From: Actinomyces sp. oral taxon 448 str. F0400
Lineage (GTDB): Bacteria; Actinomycetota; Actinomycetes; Actinomycetales; Actinomycetaceae
NCBI RefSeq assembly: GCF_000220835.1
Contig: NZ_GL985606.1
Location: forward strand, 2,436,399-2,500,398
DNA length: 64,000 nucleotides
Direction of reading: 5' to 3'
Below are positions 27,627 through 36,244 of this stretch, piece after piece. The position numbers were made by a program, and so were the translations under genes. The notes under the pieces are model-generated. The model saw nothing but the letters and a program-made list of their open reading frames with translations. It was not told the DNA's origin and ran no database searches. The first letter of the stretch is position 1. Every line of letters begins with the position of its first letter.

Positions 27627-29051
27627 ATGCTCGACGACTCCCACGCCCCCTCCGCCGGCCTCCCCGGGCCCGATCCATCATCCGGGCCCGCACCCGTGGC
27701 GGACGGACCCGACGCCGTCGCACGCATCGCACGTGCCCACGCACCCGCACTGCGGCCCGCACCCGCGCGCCACCGCCTGCTCGCACTTCTCGGCCCGGCC
27801 TTCGTCGCCGCCGTCGCCTACGTCGACCCCGGCAACGTCGCCGCGAACATCACGGCCGGCGCCCGCTACGGTTACGCCCTCGTATGGGTTCTCGTGCTGG
27901 CCAACGTCATGGCGGTCCTCATCCAGTACCAGAGCGCCAAGCTCGGCATCGTCACCGGCCGCTCGCTGCCGCAGCTGCTGCGGAGTCGGCTCGGGCACCG
28001 CAGCCGGCTGGCCTTCTTCGCCCAGGCCGAACTAGTGGCCGTGGCCACGGACCTGGCGGAAGTGATCGGCGGTGCCATCGCCCTCAACCTCCTGGTCGGC
28101 ACGCCGCTGCTGGTGGGAGGCTGCATCATCGGCGCGATCTCACTGCTCCTCCTGGCCGTCCAGCAGCGCCGCAGCCAGCGGACCTTCGAAGGACTGATCA
28201 TCGGTCTGCTCGTCATCGTCACGATCGGCTTCGTCGGCGGTCTCCTCGCCGCTCCGCCCGACTGGGGTCACGTGGCGTACGGTCTCGTTCCTCGCCTGGA
28301 AGGCACCGACTCTCTGCTCGTGGCCGCCTCCATGCTCGGCGCCACCGTCATGCCGCACGCCATCTACCTTCACTCCTCCCTCGTGCGCGACCATCACGGC
28401 GGGACGGGCGAGCAGGCAGAGCCACAGAGCCGAGACCCGGCCGCCGGAGCCGCACAGGCGGGGTCGCGGGACGGAGTCGGAAAACGGCGAGCCAGGATCG
28501 CGCGCCTCGTGCGGGCCACACGCGTCGACGTCGTATGGGCGCTCGGACTGGCCGGAATGGTCAACATCGCACTGCTGCTCCTGGCCGCCTCCGCCCTGTC
28601 GGGGGCCGAGGGCACCGACACGATCGAAGGGGCCCATGCGGCGATCACCGCCTCGCTGGGCGCGGGGGTGGGAGTCGTCTTCGCCGTCGGACTCCTGGCC
28701 TCGGGACTCGCCTCAACGTCGGTGGGCGCCTACGCCGGAGCCGAGATCATGGACGGTCTGCTGCACGTGCGCATTCCAATTCTCCTGCAGCGGCTGCTCA
28801 CCCTCATTCCGGCGCTGCTCATCCTGGCGGCGGGCACCGAACCCACCTGGGCCCTCGTCGTCAGCCAGGTCGTGCTGTCCTTCGGCATCCCCTTCGCACT
28901 CGTGCCGCTGGTGGGACTGACCGGGTCGCGCCCGGTCATGGGCCGGTGGCGCGACGGCGCCGCACTGCGCTGGACCAGCCGCGGCTGCGCCGCACTCATC
29001 ATCGCGCTCAATCTGGCCCTCATCTGGCTGACGCTGACGGGACGAGGCTGA
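27627..29051 (+). CDS. mntH: Nramp-family divalent metal (Mn2+/Fe2+) transporter
   Basis: A 474-residue proton-coupled importer with about 11 membrane helices. The metal-binding DPGN motif of helix 1 is in [12 protein letters not shown] and the helix 6 motif is [12 protein letters not shown] (the Met in this motif selects transition metals). A polar loop of about 40 residues follows helix 6 ([13 protein letters not shown]...). The hydrophilic N-terminus of about 50 residues is Pro/Ala-rich. The ATG at 27627 is taken as the first Met before the conserved part. The DtxR-like dyad upstream suggests metal-dependent repression. Confidence 0.93.
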   Translation: MLDDSHAPSAGLPGPDPSSGPAPVADGPDAVARIARAHAPALRPAPARHRLLALLGPAFVAAVAYVDPGNVAANITAGARYGYALVWVLVLANVMAVLIQYQSAKLGIVTGRSLPQLLRSRLGHRSRLAFFAQAELVAVATDLAEVIGGAIALNLLVGTPLLVGGCIIGAISLLLLAVQQRRSQRTFEGLIIGLLVIVTIGFVGGLLAAPPDWGHVAYGLVPRLEGTDSLLVAASMLGATVMPHAIYLHSSLVRDHHGGTGEQAEPQSRDPAAGAAQAGSRDGVGKRRARIARLVRATRVDVVWALGLAGMVNIALLLLAASALSGAEGTDTIEGAHAAITASLGAGVGVVFAVGLLASGLASTSVGAYAGAEIMDGLLHVRIPILLQRLLTLIPALLILAAGTEPTWALVVSQVVLSFGIPFALVPLVGLTGSRPVMGRWRDGAALRWTSRGCAALIIALNLALIWLTLTGRG

Positions 29052-29157
29052 AGGCGGCGCAGCAGCAGCGGGGGCTGCCCGTTCTCGGGCCAGGTCTCGC
29101 ACCGGGGCCGCTCAGGATTCGGTCCGCAGACCGAGCGCTGGTACAGTTCCGCCTCGG

Positions 29158-29230
29158 GCCCCGGTAGCTCAGTGGATAGAGCGTCTGCCTCCGGAGCAGA
29201 AGGCCGCAGGTTCGAATCCTGTCCGGGGCA
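29158..29230 (+). tRNA. tRNA-Arg (anticodon CCG)
   Basis: 73 nt. The acceptor stem is GCCCCGG/CCGGGGC with discriminator A, the D-arm is GCTC-AGTGGATA-GAGC, the anticodon arm TCTGC-CTCCGGA-GCAGA gives CCG (reads CGG), and the T-arm is GCAGG-TTCGAAT-CCTGT. No CCA is encoded. Its 3' half is the left end of an integrated element and is imperfectly repeated at 37697-37735. Confidence 0.95.
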
Positions 29231-29232
29231 CC
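29194..29232 (+). repeat. Left attachment repeat (3' half of tRNA-Arg)
   Basis: 39 nt shared with 37697-37735 with three mismatches, including a 23-nt identical core (29204-29226, CCGCAGGTTCGAAT...TCCGG). It covers the anticodon-stem 3' strand, variable loop, T-arm and acceptor 3' strand. Confidence 0.85.
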
Positions 29233-29249
29233 GCATCTCCTCCGCCCGG

Positions 29250-29278
29250 GCCCACCGCCCCTCCCCGCGGCGGTGGGC
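29250..29278 (+). terminator. Terminator after tRNA-Arg
   Basis: Perfect 10-bp arms (GCCCACCGCC at 29250-29259, GGCGGTGGGC at 29269-29278) with a 9-nt loop, 19 nt past the tRNA. It lies inside the element's left end, so the element probably supplied a replacement terminator for the tRNA (inference). A second short palindrome, CCACCGG-C-CCGGTGG, follows immediately. Confidence 0.6.
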
Positions 29279-29289
29279 GCCACCGGCCC

Positions 29290-29464
29290 GGTGGGGCAGC
29301 AGAGATGCTGGATCAACGCCGAGAAACTCGCCGGTCCGAATCAAGTCCTCCGCACTCCATATGATCGTTCCGCAGATCTTCCTACCTACCGCTGGGCCGG
29401 TAATCCCCAGATGGTGCGCAAGGCCCCACCGAATCGCACGACGGACGAAAAGACCCTCATTCAC
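29290..29464 (-). pseudogene. XRE-type helix-turn-helix regulator fragment
   Basis: Codons from about 29464 read LFVRRAIRWGLAHHLGITGPAVGRKICG and then IWSAEDLIRTGEFLGVDPASLLP. This is the four-helix pattern of Cro/C1-type DNA-binding domains, including the closing GVDPxxLLP. After this the frame runs on through antisense tRNA without a natural end, so the gene appears to have lost its 3' end at the attachment site, or the frame to its stop has shifted. No Shine-Dalgarno precedes the GTG at 29464 and family-like residues continue a little upstream. Such regulators often flank att sites as element control genes. Confidence 0.55.
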
Positions 29465-29518
29465 GGTGAAGCTGATCGCCTCATCGGCGGTGCAAGTACC
29501 ACTACCACTCAGGAGTAC

Positions 29519-30374
29519 ATGTCACCGCGTGAGGCAACCGCCTTCCTGAAGTTGCCGTCCGTGACCGCAAGGACGCTACGGGCCCGGACCCGCGCAGGCG
29601 AGACACCGGTGCTCGCGGCCCAGGACGGTGAGGAGCTTCGGTGTCTGATCCTGGAGGCGATCGACGCCGGGTGATGCGGGCCGGCGGCGGAGGTGATCGC
29701 CCGCAGCCTGGTGCTGGCGGCGGATACCAGGTTGTCGAAGATGGTGCGGCAGGGCGTGGTGTGCTCGCGGATGAGCCGGGACGAGACGGTGATGGACACG
29801 ATCTCGTGGACATGGGAGGCGCTGCGGGAAAGTACCGGGGAGATCGTAGGAGCGGGTAGCCCGTGGGCAATGTGGACGGTGATCACTGAGAGGGCCGCCA
29901 GGGCGGGACGGGACAATGTCCTGCCTGCGGGGGTGAGAGATCGGCAGCTCACCGGCTGGCTGGAATCGCGGGCAATGTCCCGCCTGCAGGGGTGAGGGTG
30001 GATGCGGTGGATCCGTCTTTGATGCCCGAGGGGGTTGGGCTTCTTGGTGAGGTGTCTGTGGATGCGGTGGCTTTGGATGATTTTGAGGGGGTGTTGTCGG
30101 CGTTGGTTGCGGCTGGGATGGATGAGACGGCTGCTTGGCCGGGACCAGGCGGGTGGCTGAGCTGGCGGTGCTGCGGGAGGCGTCTCGGCGGCATATCGCG
30201 GCGGCTGAGGATGCGCGTTTGGAGGATCTGGGGGTCTGCGCGTCGTGCGCGAGGACGTGGATGACCATGCTGGTGGGGTCCAGGCGGGGGACGCGGGCAT
30301 CGTTGTTGGAGATGGGGTCGGAGGGGCTGGGCGGTCTGACGAGCAGAGTGGTTCAGGAGTACCGGGACGCCTGA
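29519..30374 (+). pseudogene. Decayed element gene of unknown family (one nonsense codon, two frameshifts)
   Basis: Three coding-like stretches line up in order. The first, from ATG 29519 (AGGAG 3 nt upstream), is interrupted by TGA at 29672 but continues in the same frame (AAEVIARSLVLAADTRLSKM...) to 29995. The second continues in another frame from about 29992 (VDAVALDDFEGVLSALVAAGMD). The third runs in the third frame from about 30135 (VAELAVLREASRRHIAAAEDARLEDLG) to a stop at 30372. Amino-acid composition is protein-like throughout and the opposite strand shows nothing better. The family is not recognised; the early part superficially recalls sigma-factor-like helices (weak). It is treated as one dead gene. 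Confidence 0.5.
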
Positions 30375-30461
30375 TTCAGCGGCGCTAGTCACGTCTTGAG
30401 GCAGGGTGTCACGCTGTCACCCTGCTCTGCCGGCGGGATCGGGATGGTTCAGTGGTGCTGG

Positions 30462-30668
30462 TTACATTTCAGAGCAGGGTGCCGCCCTGTCACCCTGCTC
30501 TGTCGACGGGATCGGGGTGGTGCAGCTCGTTGAGGGTGAGGGAGTCGTAGAGGGCGCCAGGGCGGCGTTGTAGCGAGACTCGTGCAGGAGGCAGTAGGAG
30601 GGCTTGCGGTCGGGGTGGTTGCCTCGGGCGACCGCCCAGTGGTGGTGCACCTCTGCTCTGACGGCCAT
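30462..30668 (-). CDS. Small hypothetical protein of the element
   Basis: 68 codons starting MAVRAEVHHHWAVARGNHPDRKPSYCLLHESRYNAAL. The first half, rich in His and aromatic residues, looks like a folded peptide; the second half is Ser/Thr/Pro-rich and may be out of frame with its original. An in-frame GTG at 30713 could extend it by 15 residues. GGGGAAACGAGC precedes the ATG. No family is recognised. Confidence 0.35.
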   Translation of the reverse strand: MAVRAEVHHHWAVARGNHPDRKPSYCLLHESRYNAALAPSTTPSPSTSCTTPIPSTEQGDRAAPCSEM

Positions 30669-30788
30669 GCTCGTTTCCCCTGGTTTCCGCGTCTTTTCCT
30701 GTGTGGCCAGCACCGCGGTACCGGAGGGTCATAGCCTCCTCTTCTCGTTCCGGGCGGGTGGTGTGCGCGCACATTCTACGTGTGGGGT

Positions 30789-31362
30789 ATGGGAAGTAAT
30801 CCGTGGGTACAGGAGCCCGCGCCGCCCGAGCCGGTCGGCGACGGCGAGGAGGCGCTGAGGGTGGACTACCGCCGGTGGGCCGCTGGGGCCGAGGTGACAG
30901 CGTCGCGGCGACTGGGACGCGTAAGCGCCGGGGGGACGGGTCTGTGAGTCGTCGGGACTCATGGCGGGTCGGGCGCCTCGACGTGGGCGGGTCTGCTGGA
31001 TGCGGGGGACGCGGGCCAGTCGTGGCCGGTGCCGGCCGCGGCCGGGGACGGGGTGCGGGCGGTGGTGACGGCGCGCACTTGTGCCGCCGGGTTGGAGGCC
31101 GCTCGGGCCGCGACCGTGGAGTGGGTCGAGGGGGCATGCCCGGAGGTCGAGCTGGTGAGGCTGCTGCTGGGAGCGGACGCTCCCGGCAGACGCCCCAAGG
31201 CCCTTCAAGGCTCGTCCGCGACGTGTCGGGGCCTTCCCCCTGGTGCTGGGGGTGCCGTGGCAGCCGACCTGGAAGCTGACTCGGCCCGGCGAGGCGCCCC
31301 GGTCGCTGCGCGTACGTCGGATCACCAAGACCATCAACAACAGTGGAAGGAAGAACTCATGA
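30789..31362 (+). pseudogene. Conjugation-cluster ATPase-like gene (DUF6668-like), broken by a nonsense codon and two frameshifts
   Basis: ATG 30789 opens MGSNPWVQEPAPPEP, typical for a family found in actinobacterial conjugative elements. At 30945-30947 a TGA stands where that family has Trp: the flanks read AGGTGL-stop-VVGTHGGSGAST, the latter being a P-loop-like motif. The frame continues SWPVPAAAGDGVRAVVTARTCAAGLEAARAA and LVRLLLGADAPGRRPKAL. It then shifts twice near 31205-31235 to LVRDVSG and PLVLGVPWQPTWKL, ending at TGA 31360-31362, which overlaps the next ATG (ATGA). Family name is from memory and should be confirmed. Single-base lesions in every third of the gene show decay. Confidence 0.6.
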
Positions 31363-32295
31363 ATGATGTCATGTTAGGTGCGGTGGCGTCCCTGCACGGC
31401 GGAGCGTGGCGGGCCGGCCTGGGCGGGATGGATTCAGGTCCTGTCGCGCCTCCCGGCGTGGACACCAAGACGGACATGCTGCTGGGCTGGGCGAAGTGGG
31501 CGTGTTATGCGATCTGCGTCTTCGGGCTCATCTACGTCGCCTCTTGTCTTGGTTTCGCCAACCGTCGGGGCGAGGGCGAGGACAGCGCCAAGTCCCTCGC
31601 TTTCGTCCTGTCCGGCGCGATCCTGTGCGGTGCCGCCGGCGGGCGGAGCAGCAATAGTGGTAGTCCGTTGTTCTTGCCTCGGTTCGTGGCCGCTGTCGTG
31701 TTCCTGGTGGTGCTCGCTCTGGGCGCCTGGATCGTCGGCGAGCGCCTGATCGGCGGCGGTGCAGAAGGTTCAGCGTCGCCGTCGGCGGTGCCGGCGCCGT
31801 CGGCCATGGTGATGGGGCTCAACGGGCTGGGCAAGTCGACTCTGATCCGGCGGATCATGCCGGGCCTAGCCAACCGTGGGATCCACAGGGCGTTGCTTCA
31901 GAGTGCGCACGAGAGCAAGAAGAACATGATCGTCTCCTTGATTCACATCGTGCGTCCTCAGGCGCCCACCGACCGGGAGGAGGTGATTCTGAATGCCGCG
32001 GTGCGGATCCTGGAGGAGCGTGGCGGGGCGCCGGTGCTGGCTGACGCGGGTGTGGCACCGCGTCGGCATTACAACGTGATTATGGACGAGATGTGGCGCA
32101 TTATGCGCGCCTCGTCGGGTCTGGTGGACCGGATCGACGCCCTGACGCGCACGAATCGGTCGGTGGGTGTGGGGCAGATGTTGTGCACTTGACGCCCCAG
32201 GGTGGCCGTTCCACCTGCACCTAGCCGACTCCGAGCTGGATATCAACAACACGAACAAGCGGTGGACGATGACCGCCGCCGAAGGGGATGAGTAG
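31359..32295 (+). pseudogene. Fused remnants of type IV secretion genes (pilin-like membrane protein + VirB4-like ATPase)
   Basis: One open frame from ATG 31359 to a stop at 32190-32192 joins pieces of different genes. First is a VirB2/TrbC-like small membrane protein (DTKTDMLLGWAKWACYAICVFG, then FANRRGEGEDSAKSL). Next is a membrane stretch (FVAAVVFLVVLALGAWIV). Then a VirB4/TraC-type Walker A, MVMGLNGLGKSTLIRRIM, is followed almost at once by the Walker B region NVIMDEMWRIMRASSGLVDRIDALTRTNRS. Several hundred residues normally separate these motifs, so an internal deletion has occurred. After the stop, another frame gives a VirB4-like tail (GWPFHLHLADSELDINNTNKRW) to TAG 32293-32295. Confidence 0.65.
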
Positions 32296-32297
32296 TG

Positions 32298-34877
32298 ATG
32301 AGGTTGCGTGACGAGATCAGGACGTGGGAGACGTCCACGGTCCTGCTGTGGGTGGTTTGTGCCACCGTCGGGATCGTTTCGGTGCTCCTGGACCTGGGCG
32401 TGCACCTGTGGGCGTGGTGGACCAGCAGTCGTCCGTCACCGCCCTGGAACCCTTTCAGCCTGGTCCCGATGCTGCTGAGGGGCTCGCTACCGGCGACTGG
32501 TGGCATGTGGGTATGTGTCGGCCTCGTGGCCGCCTTCCTGCTCCTGGTGGCGTCAGCGCCGTGGCTGGCGCTCCGGCGTGCGCGCTCCCGCCGACGCCGG
32601 GGCGATGAGGCGGCGGCGCTGGTCGGCGACCGGCGCGATACGGAGCCGCTGAGCCGCGACCAGGTGGAGGCTACGGCACGCCGTCTGAAGGTGGGCACCG
32701 ACAGCTTCGGCTTGCCGGTGGGTCGAGCGGTGAGAGACAACAGGCCCCTGTACTCCGACTTCGAAGCAGTCGCGATCGCTATCGCGGGCCCCCGGACGGG
32801 GAAGACGACCTGCTGGGTGGTACCGAGGATCCTGGCGGCTCCGGGCTTCGTAGTCGCCACGTCCAACAAGCCGGACATCGTCGAGCTCACGCGCCAGGTG
32901 CGTTGTGGTCGCGGGCAGGTGTGGGTGTTCGACCCTGAGCAGATCGTCGGCGAGCCGCAGTCCTTCTGGTGGAACCTGCTGGGTTACGTCACCGATAGCA
33001 AGCACGCCACTGTGATGGCGCAGGCGCTCATGGACGCCAGCCGGCCGGCGGCCGGCGGGCAGTCCAACCCGTTCTTCGACACGGGGGCGCGTGACCTGGT
33101 AGCTCGTTTCCTGCTGGCCGCGGCCAGGTCGGGGCGGTCCCTGGCGGCGGTGAAGCAGTGGGTCAATGACCCGGGTGACGACGAGGCCGTGGCGCTTCTG
33201 CGCCAGGCCGGAGAACACGAGAAGGCCGACGAGCTCCAGGCCACGCTCAACATGGTCGAGGTGACCAGGTCCGGTATCTTCGCTGGTGCGCAGCAGATCA
33301 TGGAGTTCACGGCCGACGAGCGGACCATGTCGTGGGTGACGCCGAACGGCTGGATTTCGGAGCTGCGTCCTGAGGACCTTGTGTCCGGCGCCGACACCCT
33401 CTACCTGCTCAGCCAGGAGGGGCCGGTCTCGGCGGCCCCCGTGGTTACCGCTTTGACGATGGCCTTGACCGAGGCGGCTATGGAGCACGCCAAGCGGCAG
33501 CCCGCAGGTCGTCTGAGCATCCCGGGCCTGGTGATGCTGGACGAGGCCGCCAACGTCTGCCGGTGGGGGCAGCTGCCGAGCCTGTACTCCCATTTCGGGT
33601 CGCGGGGGATCCTGGTGGACACGATCCTCCAAAGCTGGTCCCAGGGCGTCACGGCGTGGGGTCGGGAAGGAATGCAGACGCTGTGGTCGGCGTCGAACGT
33701 GAAGGTCTACGGCGGGTCGGTCGCCGAGCCGGAGTTCCTCTCAATGATCTCGGACCTGATCGGCTCGCACTGGGTCGACCAGGTTCAGACGACCAGCTCG
33801 CGGGGAGGCTCGTCGTCAACACGGTCCCTGGAGGCCCAGGAGCGCAAGATCGCTCCGATCGACCAGCTCGGCTCCTTGCCCAAGGGGAGGGCGTGGGTGC
33901 TCGCTTCCGGATCGACCGCGCTGCTGAGCAGGCTCGTCCCGTTCTGGGAGGAGACCATGAGGACAACGAGTAAGGCAAAGTGCACGATGAGCGATGACGT
34001 TCTTGCTGAGGCCAGCCAGGAGATCGCCAAGGCGTGGCGGGCAGGGATGCAGATTGCCGAGTTCATGGCTATCAGGCGTCAGCGTGAGCTGGCTCGCGCC
34101 CAGAGGAACAGCACCGAGGACGAGCGTCGCCTGCGTCAGGTCATAGAGGGTGAGCGGCGTCTGGCCGCCCCCGTCTACCGGGCGGCTCTCGATAAGGGCT
34201 GGTGGGAGACCGCCTCGGCCGAGCAGGCGGCCCACACCCACTGCGTGGCCGTGCGCTTCTCACGGCTCGACCCTCAGGCTGAGCAAGCGGTCATCGAGTG
34301 CGAACGGCAGGCCCGGCTGAAGTGGAACATCAACCTGGCCCAGACCCGCCGGCCGCTGAAGAGCCAGGACGTGGACCCCCAGGCCCTCGCGGCCACCGCC
34401 CCAGCCATCGCCGGTGAGGAGCAGGAGAACTGGGGGCAGCACCTCGACCAATCCGCCCACGACCGAGCCCACGACGCCCCGTCCCGGAAGCAGCCGGCGG
34501 CACCCGCCTCGCAGGGCGATGCCCGCGAGGCCGAGAAGCCGTCCTCGCGTGTTGCCCGCAGGCGGGCCAGGGCCGCTCGCGCGTGCACCGACAAGGAGGC
34601 CGCTGAGGCGCAGGACGCCCTGCACGCCTCGGCGGACGCGTCCACCCCGGCCACGCGGGCGGAGCAGGCCGACGTCTCTCGGGCCCGAGCAGCCGAGACG
34701 GCCTGGGACTCGCAGGCTGCCTGTGAGGAGTGGGCGCAGCAGCAGATTGAGGCCGGCTGCCCGCCCGACGCGGTGCGCGCGGCCGTCACAGGCCGACTGG
34801 CCCTGCACGAGCCGGCCTCCCAGGCCACACGGGCTCCTGCCAGGGCCCGCCCCGCGGCGCCCGTAAGGGCGCGCTGA
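32298..34877 (+). CDS. TraG/VirD4-type conjugative coupling ATPase
   Basis: 859 residues, intact. Two N-terminal membrane helices (about 14-36 and 70-92) anchor a hexameric cytoplasmic ATPase that would pass the relaxase-DNA complex to the secretion channel. Walker A GPRTGKTT is at residues 165-172, and Walker B LVMLDEAANV near 413 is followed by the TraG-type LPSLYSHFGSRGI segment and the TraM-binding-like region. The last 200 residues are Ala/Arg/Gln-rich and probably coiled or disordered. The ATG at 32298 follows GTG 32295, which overlaps the upstream stop. It is the only long intact gene of the element; its partners are destroyed, but it could still serve another element in trans (inference). 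Confidence 0.88.
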   Translation: MRLRDEIRTWETSTVLLWVVCATVGIVSVLLDLGVHLWAWWTSSRPSPPWNPFSLVPMLLRGSLPATGGMWVCVGLVAAFLLLVASAPWLALRRARSRRRRGDEAAALVGDRRDTEPLSRDQVEATARRLKVGTDSFGLPVGRAVRDNRPLYSDFEAVAIAIAGPRTGKTTCWVVPRILAAPGFVVATSNKPDIVELTRQVRCGRGQVWVFDPEQIVGEPQSFWWNLLGYVTDSKHATVMAQALMDASRPAAGGQSNPFFDTGARDLVARFLLAAARSGRSLAAVKQWVNDPGDDEAVALLRQAGEHEKADELQATLNMVEVTRSGIFAGAQQIMEFTADERTMSWVTPNGWISELRPEDLVSGADTLYLLSQEGPVSAAPVVTALTMALTEAAMEHAKRQPAGRLSIPGLVMLDEAANVCRWGQLPSLYSHFGSRGILVDTILQSWSQGVTAWGREGMQTLWSASNVKVYGGSVAEPEFLSMISDLIGSHWVDQVQTTSSRGGSSSTRSLEAQERKIAPIDQLGSLPKGRAWVLASGSTALLSRLVPFWEETMRTTSKAKCTMSDDVLAEASQEIAKAWRAGMQIAEFMAIRRQRELARAQRNSTEDERRLRQVIEGERRLAAPVYRAALDKGWWETASAEQAAHTHCVAVRFSRLDPQAEQAVIECERQARLKWNINLAQTRRPLKSQDVDPQALAATAPAIAGEEQENWGQHLDQSAHDRAHDAPSRKQPAAPASQGDAREAEKPSSRVARRRARAARACTDKEAAEAQDALHASADASTPATRAEQADVSRARAAETAWDSQAACEEWAQQQIEAGCPPDAVRAAVTGRLALHEPASQATRAPARARPAAPVRAR

Positions 34878-34953
34878 GGACGCGCCAGCAGCGCCCGTAG
34901 CCCCAGATGACCGACCCCGCACAGGCGCCGACCGTCACGGCGCCCCCTCCCCG

Positions 34954-35196
34954 TTATCTTGTTGGTGGTTCTCGGTGGTAGGTGCTGGGGGCTGGCCAGC
35001 TGCTGTGGTCATGATGTCTTGCCCCTGCCCGTAGACGATCCGGGGGTGTTGTCACCCGCGGCAGCCGGCCCATGGCCTCAACCTCGGTGTCGACGGCGGG
35101 GCGGCCGAGGCGGGGGTTTCGCAGGTCGAGGTGGAGGCGTTTGATGGATCGGTTCTTGTGCCCGGTGGTGGCCACGGTGGGAGCCCTTTCAGACAT
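34954..35196 (-). pseudogene. Truncated ParB-like N-terminal fragment
   Basis: The first ~47 codons (MSERAPTVATTGHKNRSIKRLHLDLRNPRLGRP) resemble the opening strand of ParB/Srx-type domains, in which xLHLDxxNPRL is common. After VEAMGRLPR the sequence loses any domain character, suggesting truncation or a frameshift. On the other strand, 34908 opens a short frame (MTDPAQAPTVTAPPPRY) that ends after 24 codons, perhaps the start of a deleted gene following the coupling ATPase. Both point to a deletion junction near 34.95 kb. Confidence 0.35.
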
Positions 35197-35239
35197 AGGG
35201 ACAGGTGGGAGGGGGCGGAGAGGGCTGGAGCGGCGTGGT

Positions 35240-35575
35240 TCAGGCGGTAGCGAGGTATGCCTCGACGGCGTCGCGGATGACGGCGCTGGCGGTGGTGCCG
35301 TGCTTCTCGATGTAGGCGGTCAGGGCTGCGTCGGTGTGCTCGGGCAGGCGGACCTGGCGGCGTGGGGAGCGTCCACGGCCGGTAGCGTGGGACTGTCCGA
35401 GGCCTGGGCGGCCTCGGAGGATGGCGTCGAGCTCGGTGTCGCTGATGCGTGAGCCGTCGCGGCTGGTTCCGTGTCCGATGGTGGGGACGCGGCCTGCGGT
35501 GACGTCCTCGTCGAGCTGGTTGTAGTAGGCCTGGTCGGCTTCAGTGATTGGTGTGGGCGTGGGATCGTTGGTCAT
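35240..35575 (-). CDS. Antitoxin-like protein with C-terminal ribbon-helix-helix domain
   Basis: 111 residues. The N-terminal two-thirds are acidic and flexible (ITEADQAYYNQLDEDVTAG, SRISDTELDAILRGRPGLGQ). The C-terminal RRQVRLPEHTDAALTAYIEKHGTTASAVIRDAVEAYLA is a clear CopG/MetJ ribbon-helix-helix fold. The gene begins 19 nt after the upstream toxin-like gene ends, as in toxin-antitoxin operons in which the antitoxin is encoded second. It is intact while the partner is frameshifted. It would bind its own operon as a dimer. Confidence 0.7.
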   Translation of the reverse strand: MTNDPTPTPITEADQAYYNQLDEDVTAGRVPTIGHGTSRDGSRISDTELDAILRGRPGLGQSHATGRGRSPRRQVRLPEHTDAALTAYIEKHGTTASAVIRDAVEAYLATA

Positions 35576-35594
35576 GGTGTTTCTTTCTGGTGGG

Positions 35595-35866
35595 TCAGTG
35601 GTCGGCGGGTGGGATGAGGTGTCGGTAGAGGTCGGTGACTTCCATGGCGTGGAAGATGATGCGTCGGCCGCGGCCGTCGACGGCAACGCCGACTTCGAGG
35701 TAGCGCAGTGCCTGCGGGTGGGGCAGGCCGACGAACATGAATGACTGCTCACCTGTACGCCGGGGCTGGAGGATCTCGTACTCGACGTGGTGCATGACGG
35801 CGTGCTCCGCGTCGGGGCGGGGATGCCGTGCTTGTCCGCAGAATCGGTGAACTCGAACCTCACCAC
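35595..35866 (-). pseudogene. Toxin-like gene (BrnT/DUF4258-like), 5'-frameshifted
   Basis: The start GTG 35866 gives VRFEFTDSADKHGIP. The family-like continuation RPDAEHAVMHHVEYEILQ is in the next frame, so one base is missing in the CCCC run near 35825. From there the frame is open to 35595 (SFMFVGLPHPQALRYLEVGVAVDGRGRRIIFHAMEVTDLYRHL), matching small RNase-type toxins that pair with ribbon-helix-helix antitoxins. An internal ATG at 35795 could give a 66-residue N-truncated product. The toxin is most likely inactive. Confidence 0.55.
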
Positions 35867-35867
35867 A

Positions 35868-36176
35868 TTATGGTAGTACCGTTTGGCGGGATGAGCAAGC
35901 CCTCGACTGCGTAGATTGATGCCTCGCGGGGTGAGGTTCTCGATGGTTCACGAGGTGGGGCAGGGAGCGTCCGAGGCGATCGAGGCGCCACACGACGAGC
36001 GTGTCGTCCTCTTCGGGCTCGGCTAGGGCACATCCATCCAGACCAGGGCGTGCGGCGAGGGTACCTGAGGTGGTGTCGGTGCGGATGTGGGTACAGCCCG
36101 CCGCCTTGAGGGCGTCGAGCTGCATGTCGAGGTGCTGGCTGGTGGTGAAGATGCGGGCATAACCGACGGTGTCCAT
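35868..36176 (-). pseudogene. Serine recombinase (resolvase/invertase), catalytically dead and truncated
   Basis: ATG 36176 opens MDTVGYARIFTTSQHLDMQLDALKAAG, the resolvase N-terminal domain. The nucleophile Ser of the usual YARVST is Phe (codon TTC, one base from TCC). Downstream Arg residues WRLDRLGRS are kept. After LPHLV the frame shifts by one (shifted frame TIENLTPRGINLRS), and the domain stops soon after, with no E-helix or DNA-binding domain. Three separate lesions make it non-functional. Confidence 0.75.
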
Positions 36177-36244
36177 GCCCCTATGCACCACGCGAGTGGC
36201 CGAGCGAGTTGGCCTTAGGTGAGATCTCAGCCCTGTTTTGGACG

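Noticed and set aside
28730..29300. Continuation of the XRE frame through antisense tRNA (CPGQDSNLRPS peptide)
   Set aside because: This is the well-known spurious peptide from antisense tRNA-Arg; only the part right of 29290 looks like protein.
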